Counted from the first letter of the stretch, positions 25,991 to 35,838 are shown. The stretch is DNA of 64,000 nucleotides from Terrimonas ferruginea DSM 30193 (GCF_000425585.1 NZ_AUDS01000015.1:62001-126000); one strand, 5' to 3'. Notes: generated from the letters alone by a model not told the origin. Numbers and translations are program-made.

Positions 25991-26812
25991 TTAAACGCCT
26001 GAATAAATATGAAAGCCGCCATCGATGCAGATCACTTCACCGCTTACAAACGACGATGCATCACTCAATAACCAAATCAATGCACCGTTCAGTTCTTCCG
26101 GCGCTCCAAACCGGTTGAAGGGAGTATTGCGGATCACTGCTTCGCCACGCGCGGTATAACTGCCATCAGGATTGGTGAGCAGCGCCCTGTTCTGATGGGT
26201 GATGAAAAAGCCTGGTGCAATGGCATTCACCCGTAAACGCGTACCGTACCGCTTTGCCGTTTCCACACACATGAATCTTGTGTAGTTATCGATGGCTGCT
26301 TTGGCCATTGAATAACCAAGTACGCGCGTGATGGCCGTTTGCGCAGCCATCGACGAAATGTTCACGATGCTGCCATTGCCGGATTGCTGCAGCGCTGGTC
26401 CAAATACACTTACGGGCAACAGCGTTCCGAATAAGTTCAGGTCGAACGCTTTTTTCAATCCGTCGATATTGATGTCGAAAATATCTGCATCAGGCCCGAT
26501 CACGGCTTCCGGTAAATTGCCTCCGGCCGCATTCACCAGGCCATCGATGCTGCCCCATTTGGCCAGTACTTCTTCACGTATGTTGATCAGCGCTTCTTTG
26601 TCCAATACATCGGCAGCGGCAAAAAAAGCTTCGCCACCTTTTTCGCGGATGCGTGCGGCTCTTTCTTCGCCTGTTTGCGTATTACGTCCGATCAGGACCA
26701 CGCGTCCACCGCTGGCGGCGATCGATTCCACAAAGGCTTCACCAAGCACGCCGGTAGCACCGGTTACAATAATTACTTTTTTGTCCAGGGAAAAAGAAGG
26801 CGTTCCGTTCAT
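25991..26812 (-). CDS. SDR-family oxidoreductase, probable D-mannonate (fructuronate) oxidoreductase
   Basis: 273 residues from the ATG at 26812 (MNGTPSFSLDKKVIIVTGATG); the frame is open 95 codons upstream but that part overlaps the amylase gene. NAD(P)-binding TGATGVLGEAF is at the N-terminus, the catalytic Ser is in IVNISSMAA and the Tyr-x-x-x-Lys is YSMAKAAID. The C-terminal SSFVSGEVICIDGGFH is the classic SDR end. Directly upstream of uxuA, it is likely the enzyme that reduces fructuronate to mannonate, replacing the unrelated UxuB of enteric bacteria. That is inferred from context. Confidence 0.85.
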   Translation of the reverse strand: MNGTPSFSLDKKVIIVTGATGVLGEAFVESIAASGGRVVLIGRNTQTGEERAARIREKGGEAFFAAADVLDKEALINIREEVLAKWGSIDGLVNAAGGNLPEAVIGPDADIFDINIDGLKKAFDLNLFGTLLPVSVFGPALQQSGNGSIVNISSMAAQTAITRVLGYSMAKAAIDNYTRFMCVETAKRYGTRLRVNAIAPGFFITHQNRALLTNPDGSYTARGEAVIRNTPFNRFGAPEELNGALIWLLSDASSFVSGEVICIDGGFHIYSGV

Positions 26813-26883
26813 ATGTCTGTCTTGGATTGATGGCCCGGTAACCGGGTTGGCGAATTTACTATAAAAATCAACCCGACAAGACC

Positions 26884-28176
26884 TCAAACGTTTGTATTGC
26901 TCTCCGGATGTGTGATATGATAAACGAGGTATTCTCCTGCGTTGAGCGAGAAACTCGCTTTGCGCGAAATGGCTCTTGTTGCCTGTGTAAACAGATCGGT
27001 ATACGTATCCGGAATAGCCGGATGATCGATGGTAAAGGTTGCCTGTTCTTTGCTGAAATTGAGCAACACCAGTACTTTGTCTTTCTGGCGCCGGCACAGG
27101 TAAGCCAATACATCGTTGTGCCCTGAAGGTAATATCAATACCGAGGCACTTTCTTCCAATGCAAGATTGTGTTTACGTAAACCGAGCAAAGTAGTATAAA
27201 AACTTTCCAGTTCTATTTCTCCTGACCAGTCGATCTCGTCTTTTTCAAAAAAAGCAAGCCGTTTTTTATTGGGTTTTTCCTGACCGGAATAGATCAGCGG
27301 AATGCCGGGCCATGTACAGGAGAACACGGCCCATGCAAGTGCGGCGGTTCCGTATTTTTCATACTCGGTACCGTGGTACGTGTTCTCATCATGGTTGGAG
27401 GTAAACAATAATTTTCTTGAGCCGACCGGGTAGCGGGTATAGTTACCCAATAGCTGTATCACGTTGGCGAGTGTGGCGCCTTCTTCACCTGCCATGTATT
27501 TATCGGCGGCGCGCATGGCCTCCCATCCGTAGGTGGCATCAAAGGCTTCGTGGTATTCGAGGATTTCACATTCTGCCAGCCAGAACAATTCTTTTAAAGT
27601 ATCGCATTCTGCCCTTGCTTCTACCCAAAAATCAAGGGGTACGGTGCGTGCCATATCGCAACGGAAACCGTCGATATCATACTCGCGGATCCAATGTTGC
27701 ATGGCACGTATCATCTCGCGGCGGAGTTCGGGTACTTCATAATTCAGGTCGATCACATCGACCCAACCGTAGAGGCCGGTAAAATTACCTGCGTCGTCTT
27801 TTCGGTACCAGTCGGGATATTGCATGGTCCATTGATGATCATAGCCGGTATGGTTCGCTACCCAATCGATGATTACTTTCATGCCGCAGGCATGCGCACT
27901 GCGGATCAGTTCGCGGAAATCGTCTGCAGAACCATAGAGCGGATCAATATCGGTGTAGGAACTGGCTGCGTAATAACTGCCCCAGGAGCCCTGTCTTTTT
28001 TCTACACTGATCGGTGTTACCGGCATCAGCCAGAGAATTTCCACGTTCATGCGGCACAATCTGGGAATGTGTTCGATGAAGGCACGAAAAGTACCTTCGT
28101 GGGTATATTGCCGGATATTGACTTCATATATATTGGTGCCGTTGCCCCAGGATACAATGGGAAATGCAGTGCTCAT
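26884..28176 (-). CDS. Alpha-amylase family protein (GH13), probably intracellular
   Basis: 430 residues from the ATG at 28176 (MSTAFPIVSWGNGTNIYEVN). No signal peptide. All four GH13 regions are seen: VIIDWVANHTG (region I), DGFRCDMARTV with the nucleophile Asp (II), FWLAECEILEYHEAFD with the acid Glu (III), and FTSNHDEN (IV). The C-terminal 80 residues form a short domain C. It is the first gene of the minus-strand group with the SDR and uxuA. A cytosolic alpha-glucanase in front of uronate genes is unusual. It may process an alpha-linked oligosaccharide or glycogen. Confidence 0.88.
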   Translation of the reverse strand: MSTAFPIVSWGNGTNIYEVNIRQYTHEGTFRAFIEHIPRLCRMNVEILWLMPVTPISVEKRQGSWGSYYAASSYTDIDPLYGSADDFRELIRSAHACGMKVIIDWVANHTGYDHQWTMQYPDWYRKDDAGNFTGLYGWVDVIDLNYEVPELRREMIRAMQHWIREYDIDGFRCDMARTVPLDFWVEARAECDTLKELFWLAECEILEYHEAFDATYGWEAMRAADKYMAGEEGATLANVIQLLGNYTRYPVGSRKLLFTSNHDENTYHGTEYEKYGTAALAWAVFSCTWPGIPLIYSGQEKPNKKRLAFFEKDEIDWSGEIELESFYTTLLGLRKHNLALEESASVLILPSGHNDVLAYLCRRQKDKVLVLLNFSKEQATFTIDHPAIPDTYTDLFTQATRAISRKASFSLNAGEYLVYHITHPESNTNV

Positions 28177-28280
28177 AGATCGAGGTTTGTTGTCAGGCAG
28201 TAAACCGCAAAAAACCAGCCAGTCGGCCGGGGGTAATAATTCCACTTTGCGCGGGGTACATTTTTTGTGTAATAATAAAT

Positions 28281-29720
28281 ATGGATGTTATACTGGGAGC
28301 GGATATCGGTACCACACATATAAAAGTTGTAACGGCAACCACGTCGGGAAAAACGCTTTCCGTGCTAAAAAGATCCGTAACCACTTCGCAACCTGTTGCC
28401 GGGTTTCATGAACAGTCACCGGAAGAAATTTTCCGCGACGTTATCGATCTTTGCAACATAGCGCTCGATGAAGCGGCAAAAACGCACCAGGTGCTGGCTA
28501 TTTCTTTCAGCACGGCCATGCACAGTTTATTGCTAACGGACGAATACGGACGTGCGCTTACACCGATGCTGACATGGGCAGATATACGCAGCACCGCTCA
28601 GGCCGATGAGTTGAAAAATACCGTTTCGGTTGAGCAACTGTATCATCGAACCGGCACGCCGCTGCACCCGATGTCGCCCCTGTGCAAACTGATCTGGTTC
28701 CGTGAAAATGAACCGGCGCTTTTTGAACGTGCCGCGCGTTTTGTCTCTTTCAAGGAATTTCTTTTTTATCATCTCACTGGTGACTGGCTTGTCGATTATT
28801 CCATGGCTTCAGCAACGGGCTTGTTCGACTCGCAGCGTCTGCAATGGGATCCTGAAGCGCTGGAACTCGCAGGCATTAAAGCCGAACGATTGGCCGAGCC
28901 TGTACCTGTTACTTATATATGCACCGGCGATAAACTTCTTCTGTCCGTCAACAATGAACCTGTAAAACTGATCATCGGCGGCAGTGATGGCGCCATGGCG
29001 AACCTTGGTGCAGGCGCTGTAGGCAAAGGCCGCGCAGCCGTTACGATCGGCACCAGCGGTGCATTACGGCTGCTGCATGAAGGATACAAGCCAGACCGCA
29101 AGGGGCAACTGTTTTTTTACCTGCTCGATGAAAATACCTGGATTACCGGAGGTGCAATCAACAATGGCGGCCTGGCCATCGAATGGTTGTCGGGTTTATT
29201 CGATAAACCGGTTGAAGATTTATTAAAAGAAATCGAATCAATTGCTCCGGGCAGCGACGGCTTGCTTTGCGTACCTTATCTGCAGGGAGAAAGATTTCCC
29301 GTATGGGATGCAAAGATCAGCGGCAGTTTTGCCGGCCTCCGTGCTTATCACACCCGGGCACATTTTGTTCGCGCGATAGTAGAAGGTATTTGTTATGGAT
29401 TACATGAAGTATCGCAGGCATTGCGCAGCAATGAATACGTGGTTACTGAACTGATCGCCTCGGGTGGATTTACTCAGTCGGCCGAATGGGTGCAGCTGCT
29501 GGCTGATATCACCGGCCTGCGGGTAAATGTCCCTTCCAATCCTGAAGCATCAGCGATGGGCGCTATTTTTACCGCACTGTATGCACTCGGGTTGCGCGGC
29601 AGTTGGGACGAAGCTGCCAGTTTTATCCTCGATGAAAAGATCATTCATCCGGATGAAAGTCGCCACGGTGTTTATGCCGATGGTTACGCGCGTTACCTCG
29701 CGCTCCGGAATGTAACCTGA
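28281..29720 (+). CDS. FGGY-family sugar kinase, gluconokinase-like
   Basis: 479 residues, ATP-dependent kinase of the FGGY family. Opens with ILGADIGTTHIKVV (phosphate-binding). The GTPLHPMSPLCKLIWF segment is typical of the gluconate kinases of this family (Bacillus GntK-type) rather than xylulokinases, and GGSDGAMANLGAG plus ASGGFTQSAEW complete the ATP site. It starts the plus-strand group divergent from the amylase/uxuA group (104-base gap). Gluconate is consistent with the SMP-30 lactonase at the end of the same group. Confidence 0.87.
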   Translation: MDVILGADIGTTHIKVVTATTSGKTLSVLKRSVTTSQPVAGFHEQSPEEIFRDVIDLCNIALDEAAKTHQVLAISFSTAMHSLLLTDEYGRALTPMLTWADIRSTAQADELKNTVSVEQLYHRTGTPLHPMSPLCKLIWFRENEPALFERAARFVSFKEFLFYHLTGDWLVDYSMASATGLFDSQRLQWDPEALELAGIKAERLAEPVPVTYICTGDKLLLSVNNEPVKLIIGGSDGAMANLGAGAVGKGRAAVTIGTSGALRLLHEGYKPDRKGQLFFYLLDENTWITGGAINNGGLAIEWLSGLFDKPVEDLLKEIESIAPGSDGLLCVPYLQGERFPVWDAKISGSFAGLRAYHTRAHFVRAIVEGICYGLHEVSQALRSNEYVVTELIASGGFTQSAEWVQLLADITGLRVNVPSNPEASAMGAIFTALYALGLRGSWDEAASFILDEKIIHPDESRHGVYADGYARYLALRNVT

Positions 29721-29858
29721 TCTTGTGTATTTATTTCCCCAACACAAATTGTTCATAAAGCCAGAAGACGACGAATGTATTGTCGTTGCTACAATAGGCA
29801 GATGCTGGCATCTGTGGCATGTTAATGGAAGAAAACTCCTTTGACAAATAAAAAAAAT

Positions 29859-30851
29859 ATGCATCAACCGGTTAAATGGATCATCAGCGGAACGGGCAGC
29901 ATCGCGCACAGTTTCATCCGCGATCTGTCATTGACGGGCGTGCCACAGGAAGTGGTAGCCGTGCTTGGTCATTCAGAAGAAAGCACCAAAGAATTTGCGG
30001 AGCAGCATCAAATACCGGCTTACTATACCGACATGGATGAACTGCTGCTCCATGTAAAAGCCGACGTTGCCTATGTGGCCAGTCCGCATACGTTGCATCA
30101 CGCGCAGGCAATGGCATTCCTGGAAAAAGGCATACATGTGCTTTGCGAAAAACCAATGACCATCAATCGCGAACAGTGCACGCAACTGGTGCAGCTTTCC
30201 AAAGAAAAAGGCCGTTTCCTGATGGAAGGGATGTGGATCCGCTTCCTGCCCAGCATCACCAGGGTACTGGAACTGATCAATGATGGTGTGATCGGTAAAA
30301 TAACGACGGTAAAAGCGTCGATGCGGTACAAAGCTCCCCGCGATCCCGACAATCGTTATTTCGATCCGGAACTCGGCGGCGGTTCGCTGCTTGATCTGGG
30401 CATTTACCCGGTTTTCCTGTCTTTGTTACTATTCGGTAAACCCGATACCATTAAAGCGATCGGTACGTTGACGGAAGAAGGTATCGATGAAGAATGTTCT
30501 ATGCTGCTGCATTACCGCAGCGGACAACATGCCGTGCTGGAGTCTTCGCTGCGTGCCAATACGGATCTGCCCGCTGAAATAACAGGAGAGAAGGGCGTGA
30601 TCAAAATCCTGGATCCCTGGTATGAAAAGGCCACGGGTATTGAAGTAGAAGTATATGGACAAGGGAAAATAGTTTATCCGTGCAGCTGGGAGGGACATGG
30701 GCTTCACTATGAGACAAGCGAAGTGCTTCGTTGCCTGCATGCGGGAAAAAACGAAAGTGAACAAATGCCGCATGCATTCAGTTTGATGCTGCTCGAAGTA
30801 ATGGACGAAGTACGCCGTCAGATAAAAGTGACCTATGACATGTATGAATAA
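29859..30851 (+). CDS. Gfo/Idh/MocA-family oxidoreductase
   Basis: 330 residues from the ATG at 29859; the frame can be read from a TTG at 29841 but the ATG fits the family start. Rossmann signature WIISGTGSIAHSFI at the N-terminus, the conserved EKPMT (Lys of the active site) near residue 97, and GGGSLLDLGIYPVFL (about 165-179) with the usual Asp. It is an NAD(P)-dependent dehydrogenase acting on a sugar, sugar acid or dihydrodiol. It is separated by 138 bases from the kinase and followed 11 bases later by the MscS gene. Confidence 0.87.
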   Translation: MHQPVKWIISGTGSIAHSFIRDLSLTGVPQEVVAVLGHSEESTKEFAEQHQIPAYYTDMDELLLHVKADVAYVASPHTLHHAQAMAFLEKGIHVLCEKPMTINREQCTQLVQLSKEKGRFLMEGMWIRFLPSITRVLELINDGVIGKITTVKASMRYKAPRDPDNRYFDPELGGGSLLDLGIYPVFLSLLLFGKPDTIKAIGTLTEEGIDEECSMLLHYRSGQHAVLESSLRANTDLPAEITGEKGVIKILDPWYEKATGIEVEVYGQGKIVYPCSWEGHGLHYETSEVLRCLHAGKNESEQMPHAFSLMLLEVMDEVRRQIKVTYDMYE

Positions 30852-30862
30852 AAACAGAAGAG

Positions 30863-31714
30863 ATGGAACACTGGACCGATGTGTTTTATAACAAGACGGT
30901 TTCCTGGTGGCGTTCATTTATGGACATGTTACCGGAAATATTGCTGGCGCTGCTGATCTTTTTGGTAGCGGTGGGCTGTGGCCGGCTGGTAAGAAGAGGT
31001 GTATTCAGGCTGGTACAGCGTTTCTCAGGAAAATCGTCGGTCGCGCGGTTGTTTGCGGTGATCGTACAATTGGCGGTGCTGCTGACAGGTTTGTTTATTG
31101 CACTCGATATTCTGCAATTAAACAAAGCCGTTTCGTCTTTACTGGCTGGTGCAGGCATCATTGGTATCATTCTCGGGTTTGCCTTTCAGGATATTACCTC
31201 CAACTTTATATCCGGTGTTTATATCGCCATCAAGAAACCGTTCGATATCGGGCATACGATCAAAACCAACGATTTTATCGGTAATGTGGAAGATATCCAG
31301 TTGCGTTCGACTACTATCCGTACCTTTTCCGGACTGCACCTCATGATTCCCAACCGCGATATCATACAGAAACCGTTGATCAATTATTCGCTGACGCGTG
31401 AACGGCGTATCGAACTTGAGTTTTTCATCGATTCGGCCACTGATCTGCGTGCTTTCCGGGAAGCGATAATGAAGGCAATGGCCAAACTTCATTATTTGTT
31501 TCCGGGCCGCGATCCCGAGATTTATTTCAACGACTTCAGGGAAAACGCAATAAAGGTGGCGGTATGGTATTGGATAGATAATCATGCGCCGCCTGGTTAT
31601 ATGGTCGCCCGGCACGATGCTATTTTTCATATCATGGACCACCTGAAAGAGAAAGAAATTTCTCTGATGGTTCCCATGTCCCTACAACAATTAAATCAAC
31701 AGGCTACCAACTGA
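30863..31714 (+). CDS. Small-conductance mechanosensitive channel (MscS family)
   Basis: 283 residues, close to Escherichia coli MscS (286). Three membrane segments: about 18-40, 60-85, then the pore helix TM3 with VSSLLAGAGIIGIILGFAFQD. This is followed by the beta domain start NFISGVYIAIKKPFDIGHTI and a C-terminal alpha/beta domain. It opens under membrane tension to release osmolytes. It is placed between sugar genes with 4- to 11-base gaps, so it is probably co-transcribed with them. Confidence 0.92.
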   Translation: MEHWTDVFYNKTVSWWRSFMDMLPEILLALLIFLVAVGCGRLVRRGVFRLVQRFSGKSSVARLFAVIVQLAVLLTGLFIALDILQLNKAVSSLLAGAGIIGIILGFAFQDITSNFISGVYIAIKKPFDIGHTIKTNDFIGNVEDIQLRSTTIRTFSGLHLMIPNRDIIQKPLINYSLTRERRIELEFFIDSATDLRAFREAIMKAMAKLHYLFPGRDPEIYFNDFRENAIKVAVWYWIDNHAPPGYMVARHDAIFHIMDHLKEKEISLMVPMSLQQLNQQATN

Positions 31715-31718
31715 TATT

Positions 31719-33215
31719 ATGCAAAACATAACCTTATTCCAGTTCTTCCACTGGTATTATTCTCCCGAAGGAAATCTCTGGCAACATGCCCGCGAAAAAG
31801 CGCCGCACCTGGCATCACTTGGGGTAACGCACGTGTGGCTGCCACCTGCCTTTAAATCGGCCCAGGGACAAAATGACCCGGGATATGCTGTATACGATAT
31901 CTATGACCTGGGGGAATTCGATCAGAAAGGAACAGTCCGTACACGTTATGGCACAAAGGATGAATACCTCGAGGCTATCAAAGCCTTTCATGAAAACGGC
32001 ATCCAGGTATTGGCAGACGTGGTATTGAACCACATGCATGGTGGTGACGAAACCGAGAAAGTACGGGTGCAACAGGTAGATCCCGAAAATCGTATGGAAA
32101 AGATCGGTGAACCTCATGATATCGATGCGCATACGAAATATACCTTTCCCGGCAGGGGAGATAAATACTCTTCTTTTAAATGGGATAAAAATTGTTTCAC
32201 CGGTGTAGATACTTCGGCAGACAGCATTTTTGTCATTCTTAATGAACATACACACGGCGAGTGGGACGAGATGCTCGAAGATGAAAAAGGAAACTATGAT
32301 TATCTGATGGGCGCCGATATCGAATTCCGCAATCCTTATGTACGGGAGGAATTAAAACATTGGGGTGAGTGGTATTTGAAAACCACCAATGTTGATGGAT
32401 TCCGGCTGGATGCGGTGAAACATATGCCTTATACTTTTTACAATGAATGGCTGGATCACGTTCGCGGTGTGGCAGGTAAAGAGTTGTTTTGCGTAGCCGA
32501 ATATTGGCGCAACGATCCGGAAAAACTCAATCATTATATTGAGGTAACCGAAGGTCGCGTGCAGTTGTTCGACGTGCCACTTCATATGAATTTTCATGAA
32601 GCTTCCGAGCAGGGCAATGACTATGATATGCGCAATATTCTCCATCACAGTTTGCTCGGCATCAATCCGGCGCGCAGCGTAACCTTTGTCGATAATCACG
32701 ACACACAGCCTTTGCAGTCGCTGCAAATGCCCGTACAGCAATGGTTTCAGCCGCATGCGTATGCCCTCATCTTACTACGCGAACAGGGTATTCCCTGTGT
32801 TTTTTATCCGGCCTTATACGATGCGAAATATGTAGACTACCAGGACGACAAGGAAATCTACATCGAGTTGCAGGGTGTTACCTGCGTGGAAAAAATGATG
32901 CGGACACGCTGCCACCTGGCCTACGGTTTTCAACGTGATTATTTCGATCATGGAAACACGATCGGCTGGACGCGCGAAGGTGTCGATGACCGGGAACATT
33001 CGGGCTGTGCAGTAGTCATCACCAACGGATCGGCGGGAAATAAGAAAATGGAAGTGGGGAAACGGCATGCAGGCAAGACATTTATCGATATCTGCAATCC
33101 CGAAGCCGGCAAGATTACCATCGACGAACATGGAATGGCAGAGTTTTATGTGGGAGACGGAGCCGTAGCAGTGTGGGTACGGGAAGAGACATTGCATTTT
33201 TTCACGGAGCCGTGA
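31719..33215 (+). CDS. Alpha-amylase, cytoplasmic GH13_5-type
   Basis: 498 residues, no signal peptide; hydrolyses internal alpha-1,4-glucosidic bonds. It resembles the Bacillus licheniformis/E. coli AmyA group: LFQFFHWYYSPEGNLW start, VLADVVLNHMHGGD (region I), DGFRLDAVKHMPYTF with the nucleophile Asp (II), LFCVAEYWRND with the acid Glu (III), TFVDNHDTQP (IV). It starts four bases after the MscS gene. The TGA stop (33213-33215) is the first triplet of a heptamer repeat array. With the GH13 at 26884 there are two cytosolic amylases within 7 kb, suggesting glycogen or imported maltodextrin turnover. Confidence 0.92.
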   Translation: MQNITLFQFFHWYYSPEGNLWQHAREKAPHLASLGVTHVWLPPAFKSAQGQNDPGYAVYDIYDLGEFDQKGTVRTRYGTKDEYLEAIKAFHENGIQVLADVVLNHMHGGDETEKVRVQQVDPENRMEKIGEPHDIDAHTKYTFPGRGDKYSSFKWDKNCFTGVDTSADSIFVILNEHTHGEWDEMLEDEKGNYDYLMGADIEFRNPYVREELKHWGEWYLKTTNVDGFRLDAVKHMPYTFYNEWLDHVRGVAGKELFCVAEYWRNDPEKLNHYIEVTEGRVQLFDVPLHMNFHEASEQGNDYDMRNILHHSLLGINPARSVTFVDNHDTQPLQSLQMPVQQWFQPHAYALILLREQGIPCVFYPALYDAKYVDYQDDKEIYIELQGVTCVEKMMRTRCHLAYGFQRDYFDHGNTIGWTREGVDDREHSGCAVVITNGSAGNKKMEVGKRHAGKTFIDICNPEAGKITIDEHGMAEFYVGDGAVAVWVREETLHFFTEP

Positions 33216-33281
33216 TCGTCAATCGTGAATCGTCAATCGTCAATCGTGAATGGTGAATGGTGAATCGTCAATGGTGAGTAA
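33213..33281. repeat. Heptamer array (TGAATCG/TCAATCG units)
   Basis: Eight full 7-bp units from 33219 to 33274, preceded by a shortened unit TGATCG that contains the amylase stop codon and followed by two degenerate units. The palindromic modules seen in the four composite copies are absent here. Confidence 0.9.
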
Positions 33282-33385
33282 GTGAATGATCTTGGCGACT
33301 TAATTTCTTTGCGGCTTTGAGTGAAAAGCAGCAGGGTTCATGCAAAGCTACGTCAGGGGCAAAGGCGTTGAAAATATATTTAATT

Positions 33386-34276
33386 ATGAAAATCAAGACC
33401 GACATTTTTGAAGAGAAAGGCGCTCCTTATGAGGGAGCCGAAGTAAAACAATTGGGCAAAAAATTCGAATTCACCGAAGGGCCGGTTTGGCATCCTTCGG
33501 GCTACCTGCTGTTCAGCGACACCCCCGCAAATCGTATTTACAGGATGACCGAAGACGGAGAGATGGAAGTGTTTCTCGAGAAAAGCGGCTGGAATGGAGA
33601 AGGAAAGGAATGGTTGTCGGACCAGGTGGGCTCCAACGCATTGGCCTTCGACAAAACAGGACAGTTGCTGATTTGCCAGCATGGCAATCATGCCATTGCA
33701 AGTTGGGATGGAGAGAATGATCCCGAGCCGCTGATCAGTGACTTTCAGCAAAAACCTTTTAATAGTCCCAATGATATCGCTGTACGGTCTGATGGGGTGA
33801 TTTACTTCACCGATCCGCCTTATGGCCTCAAGGAGCAGGTGTTGCACAAAGAACACTTTCAACCGGTTGGCGGACTTTATTGCTACCGCAACGGGAAGAT
33901 CGATCTGCTTTCGGCTGACTTAAAATATCCGAATGGGCTCGCTTTTTCCAACGATGAAAAATATCTGTATCTCGGTAGTAATCATCCGGATGAAGCGCGA
34001 TTTTACCGCTATACGCTTACCCCGAAAGGCGGCATTACGGAGCGGCGTATACTCGCAAAACAAAACGGGGATGGAATGGTGGTGGATGTAAATGACAATA
34101 TATTATTCGCGACGGATGAAGGAATATTGGTGCTATCACCTGCGGGGCAACGTCTTGCATTGATTGGGTTGGCTGAAACTCCGACAAATATTTGTAAAGG
34201 TCCTGTAGCGGAACAATTTTTTATAACCGCCCGTTCTGCCGTTTTCCAGCTTTTGTTACCCGCATTGTGTAAATAA
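33386..34276 (+). CDS. SMP-30/gluconolactonase-family protein
   Basis: 296 residues from the ATG at 33386 (MKIKTDIFEEKGAPYEGAEV); an upstream TTG at 33317 is unlikely. Six-bladed beta-propeller lactonase: EGPVWHPSGYLLFSDTPANRIYRM (first metal ligand Glu), FNSPNDIAVRSDGVIYFTDPPYG (second ligand Asn/Asp), and YPNGLAFSNDEKYLYL. It hydrolyses sugar lactones such as gluconolactone with a divalent metal. It is the end of the plus-strand group with the gluconokinase-like gene, which would phosphorylate the product gluconate. Confidence 0.88.
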   Translation: MKIKTDIFEEKGAPYEGAEVKQLGKKFEFTEGPVWHPSGYLLFSDTPANRIYRMTEDGEMEVFLEKSGWNGEGKEWLSDQVGSNALAFDKTGQLLICQHGNHAIASWDGENDPEPLISDFQQKPFNSPNDIAVRSDGVIYFTDPPYGLKEQVLHKEHFQPVGGLYCYRNGKIDLLSADLKYPNGLAFSNDEKYLYLGSNHPDEARFYRYTLTPKGGITERRILAKQNGDGMVVDVNDNILFATDEGILVLSPAGQRLALIGLAETPTNICKGPVAEQFFITARSAVFQLLLPALCK

Positions 34277-34370
34277 TGTTTGACAAAGTGGGGAATCAGC
34301 GCAACACCTCCGGGGCGGGAAATCTGGCCCGCTATTTTCCCTATAATAAGTGGATTAAAAAATTATTACA

Positions 34371-34871
34371 ATGACTTCAGCTGCTGGTTCTCCGATCATG
34401 CAGTTGTTTCAGCGTACACTGAAGGATATGTATTCTGCTGAACAATTGCTGCCGCATACACTGGGCGAATTACGCAAATCCTGTATGAGTGCCGAATTGT
34501 CGCTTTTATTGCTGGATGCGCGTACCATTACCAACGATCACCTGGCGCGGCTCGAACATATATTCAAGATTACCGAAACACCAATGGAGAAGGGCTCCTG
34601 TGGGATGCTGGAAGACATAGATCAGGAAATCAGTAAACTACGTCAGGAAAAAAATAATGATGCCCATTTCCGTGAATTGGCTTTGATCGGTACTGCTCAT
34701 CAGCTATTGCATTACAAAATCGCCGGGTATGGTAATTTGTCACGTATTTCCCGGAAGTATGGTTATACTGAAGCTGCCGATCTCTTAACGGCAAGCCGGC
34801 AGGAAGAGCAGGAACTCGATATGAAGTTGAATGCTATGGCTGAAGAAATGATGCGGGAGACAAAAAACTAA
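34371..34871 (+). CDS. Ferritin-like DUF892 (YciE/YciF) protein
   Basis: 166 residues forming a four-helix bundle. The start FQRTLKDMYSAEQLLPHTLGELRK is the DUF892 signature, and the family's His and Glu residues occur in HLARLEHIF, CGMLEDIDQEI, and IGTAHQLLHYKIAGYGNL. YciF-type proteins are induced by osmotic or general stress; their chemistry is not established. It stands alone after the lactonase gene. Confidence 0.88.
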   Translation: MTSAAGSPIMQLFQRTLKDMYSAEQLLPHTLGELRKSCMSAELSLLLLDARTITNDHLARLEHIFKITETPMEKGSCGMLEDIDQEISKLRQEKNNDAHFRELALIGTAHQLLHYKIAGYGNLSRISRKYGYTEAADLLTASRQEEQELDMKLNAMAEEMMRETKN

Positions 34872-34965
34872 TATCTCAGGATTTTCCCGGGTTTTCTTAC
34901 CAGCTCTTTAATAGTGTGTTATCCGGCATGATTTAGGCGGCTTGTTTTATCTAACAGCCTTGATT

Positions 34966-35160
34966 ATGGAAAAGAAATACGTGCCGATGCTTGTTTTACC
35001 CGATGGCTCCCGCAGGCGGCGCCGTCAGATGAACGTCCTCAAAAATAATAAACCTGCCCAACAGGTTACCCCTCCTGTACCGACGCCATCGTCGAAGCCT
35101 CCCGTTATTCCCGTGCAGTCTGAGGGATATATTCACGCGAAGCGTTTTGATTGCCTGTAA
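34966..35160 (+). CDS. Small proline-rich hypothetical protein
   Basis: 64 residues from the ATG at 34966. It has an arginine cluster (SRRRRRQMN), a proline-rich middle (TPPVPTPSSKPPVIP) and no recognisable domain. It is convergent with the next gene. The composition is unusual and it may not be a real gene. Confidence 0.35.
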   Translation: MEKKYVPMLVLPDGSRRRRRQMNVLKNNKPAQQVTPPVPTPSSKPPVIPVQSEGYIHAKRFDCL

Positions 35161-35176
35161 TAGCCTTTGGCTATTT

Positions 35177-35776
35177 TCACTCTTTCTCCGTCGATAATAA
35201 TCCTTTTACCAGCTTTCGCCATTGTGGTTTGTTCATTCCAGCCATGGCCAGTAATCCCAATACAAAATTCCGGATTTTATCCAGCATTGCTTTTGCGCCG
35301 GTATTCGGCGTTTCGTTGCGTCCGCTTACGCGTGCGATCACCTTGTTATTTTCCTGTAACACGATAAAACTACTGGTGGCGGCACTGGTGAAAAAATGCG
35401 CGGTAGAACCGCCGCTGATGAAATGCGGAGATACGGGTCGTACTGTTAATACGGTGTATTGATAACCGGGCGCCTCCTGTGTATCGATTGATTCAATCTT
35501 TACCCATTCCTGTCCCTGTCCGGCTTCGGGGCCGGGTGTAGCCGGTATATCAATAGCTATATAAAGATGTTTGCGCGCATTACCGGGATACCGGTGACCG
35601 TCGGTATCGTGCAGCCGAAAGATGGCGCCGCCTCCGGCATATTGTTCCCATAGATTGACATTGAGAAGTTTGCCACGCGCAACGGCGTATAGTTTAGCGG
35701 CTTCTGCCACTGACTGGCAACGTATGCTGAATTCGGTATCGGAACTGCTTCCTTTGTACTGAACTGGAATCTTCAT
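35177..35776 (-). CDS. Hypothetical protein
   Basis: 199 residues, no signal peptide at the N-terminus (MKIPVQYKGSSSDTEFSIR). The middle is beta-rich (VKIESIDTQEAPGYQYTVLTVRPVSPHFISGG). Residues 130-160 (HFFTSAATSSFIVLQENNKVIARVSGRNE) are followed by a moderately hydrophobic helix (about 168-182). I do not recognise the family. It lies 62 bases downstream of cheB on the same strand, so it could belong to that operon. Confidence 0.65.
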   Translation of the reverse strand: MKIPVQYKGSSSDTEFSIRCQSVAEAAKLYAVARGKLLNVNLWEQYAGGGAIFRLHDTDGHRYPGNARKHLYIAIDIPATPGPEAGQGQEWVKIESIDTQEAPGYQYTVLTVRPVSPHFISGGSTAHFFTSAATSSFIVLQENNKVIARVSGRNETPNTGAKAMLDKIRNFVLGLLAMAGMNKPQWRKLVKGLLSTEKE

Positions 35777-35838
35777 GATGAGAATGAATGTTTGGTTCTT
35801 TAACGGTAAACATTTCAGTCTAAAATCATGCCTTCCAT

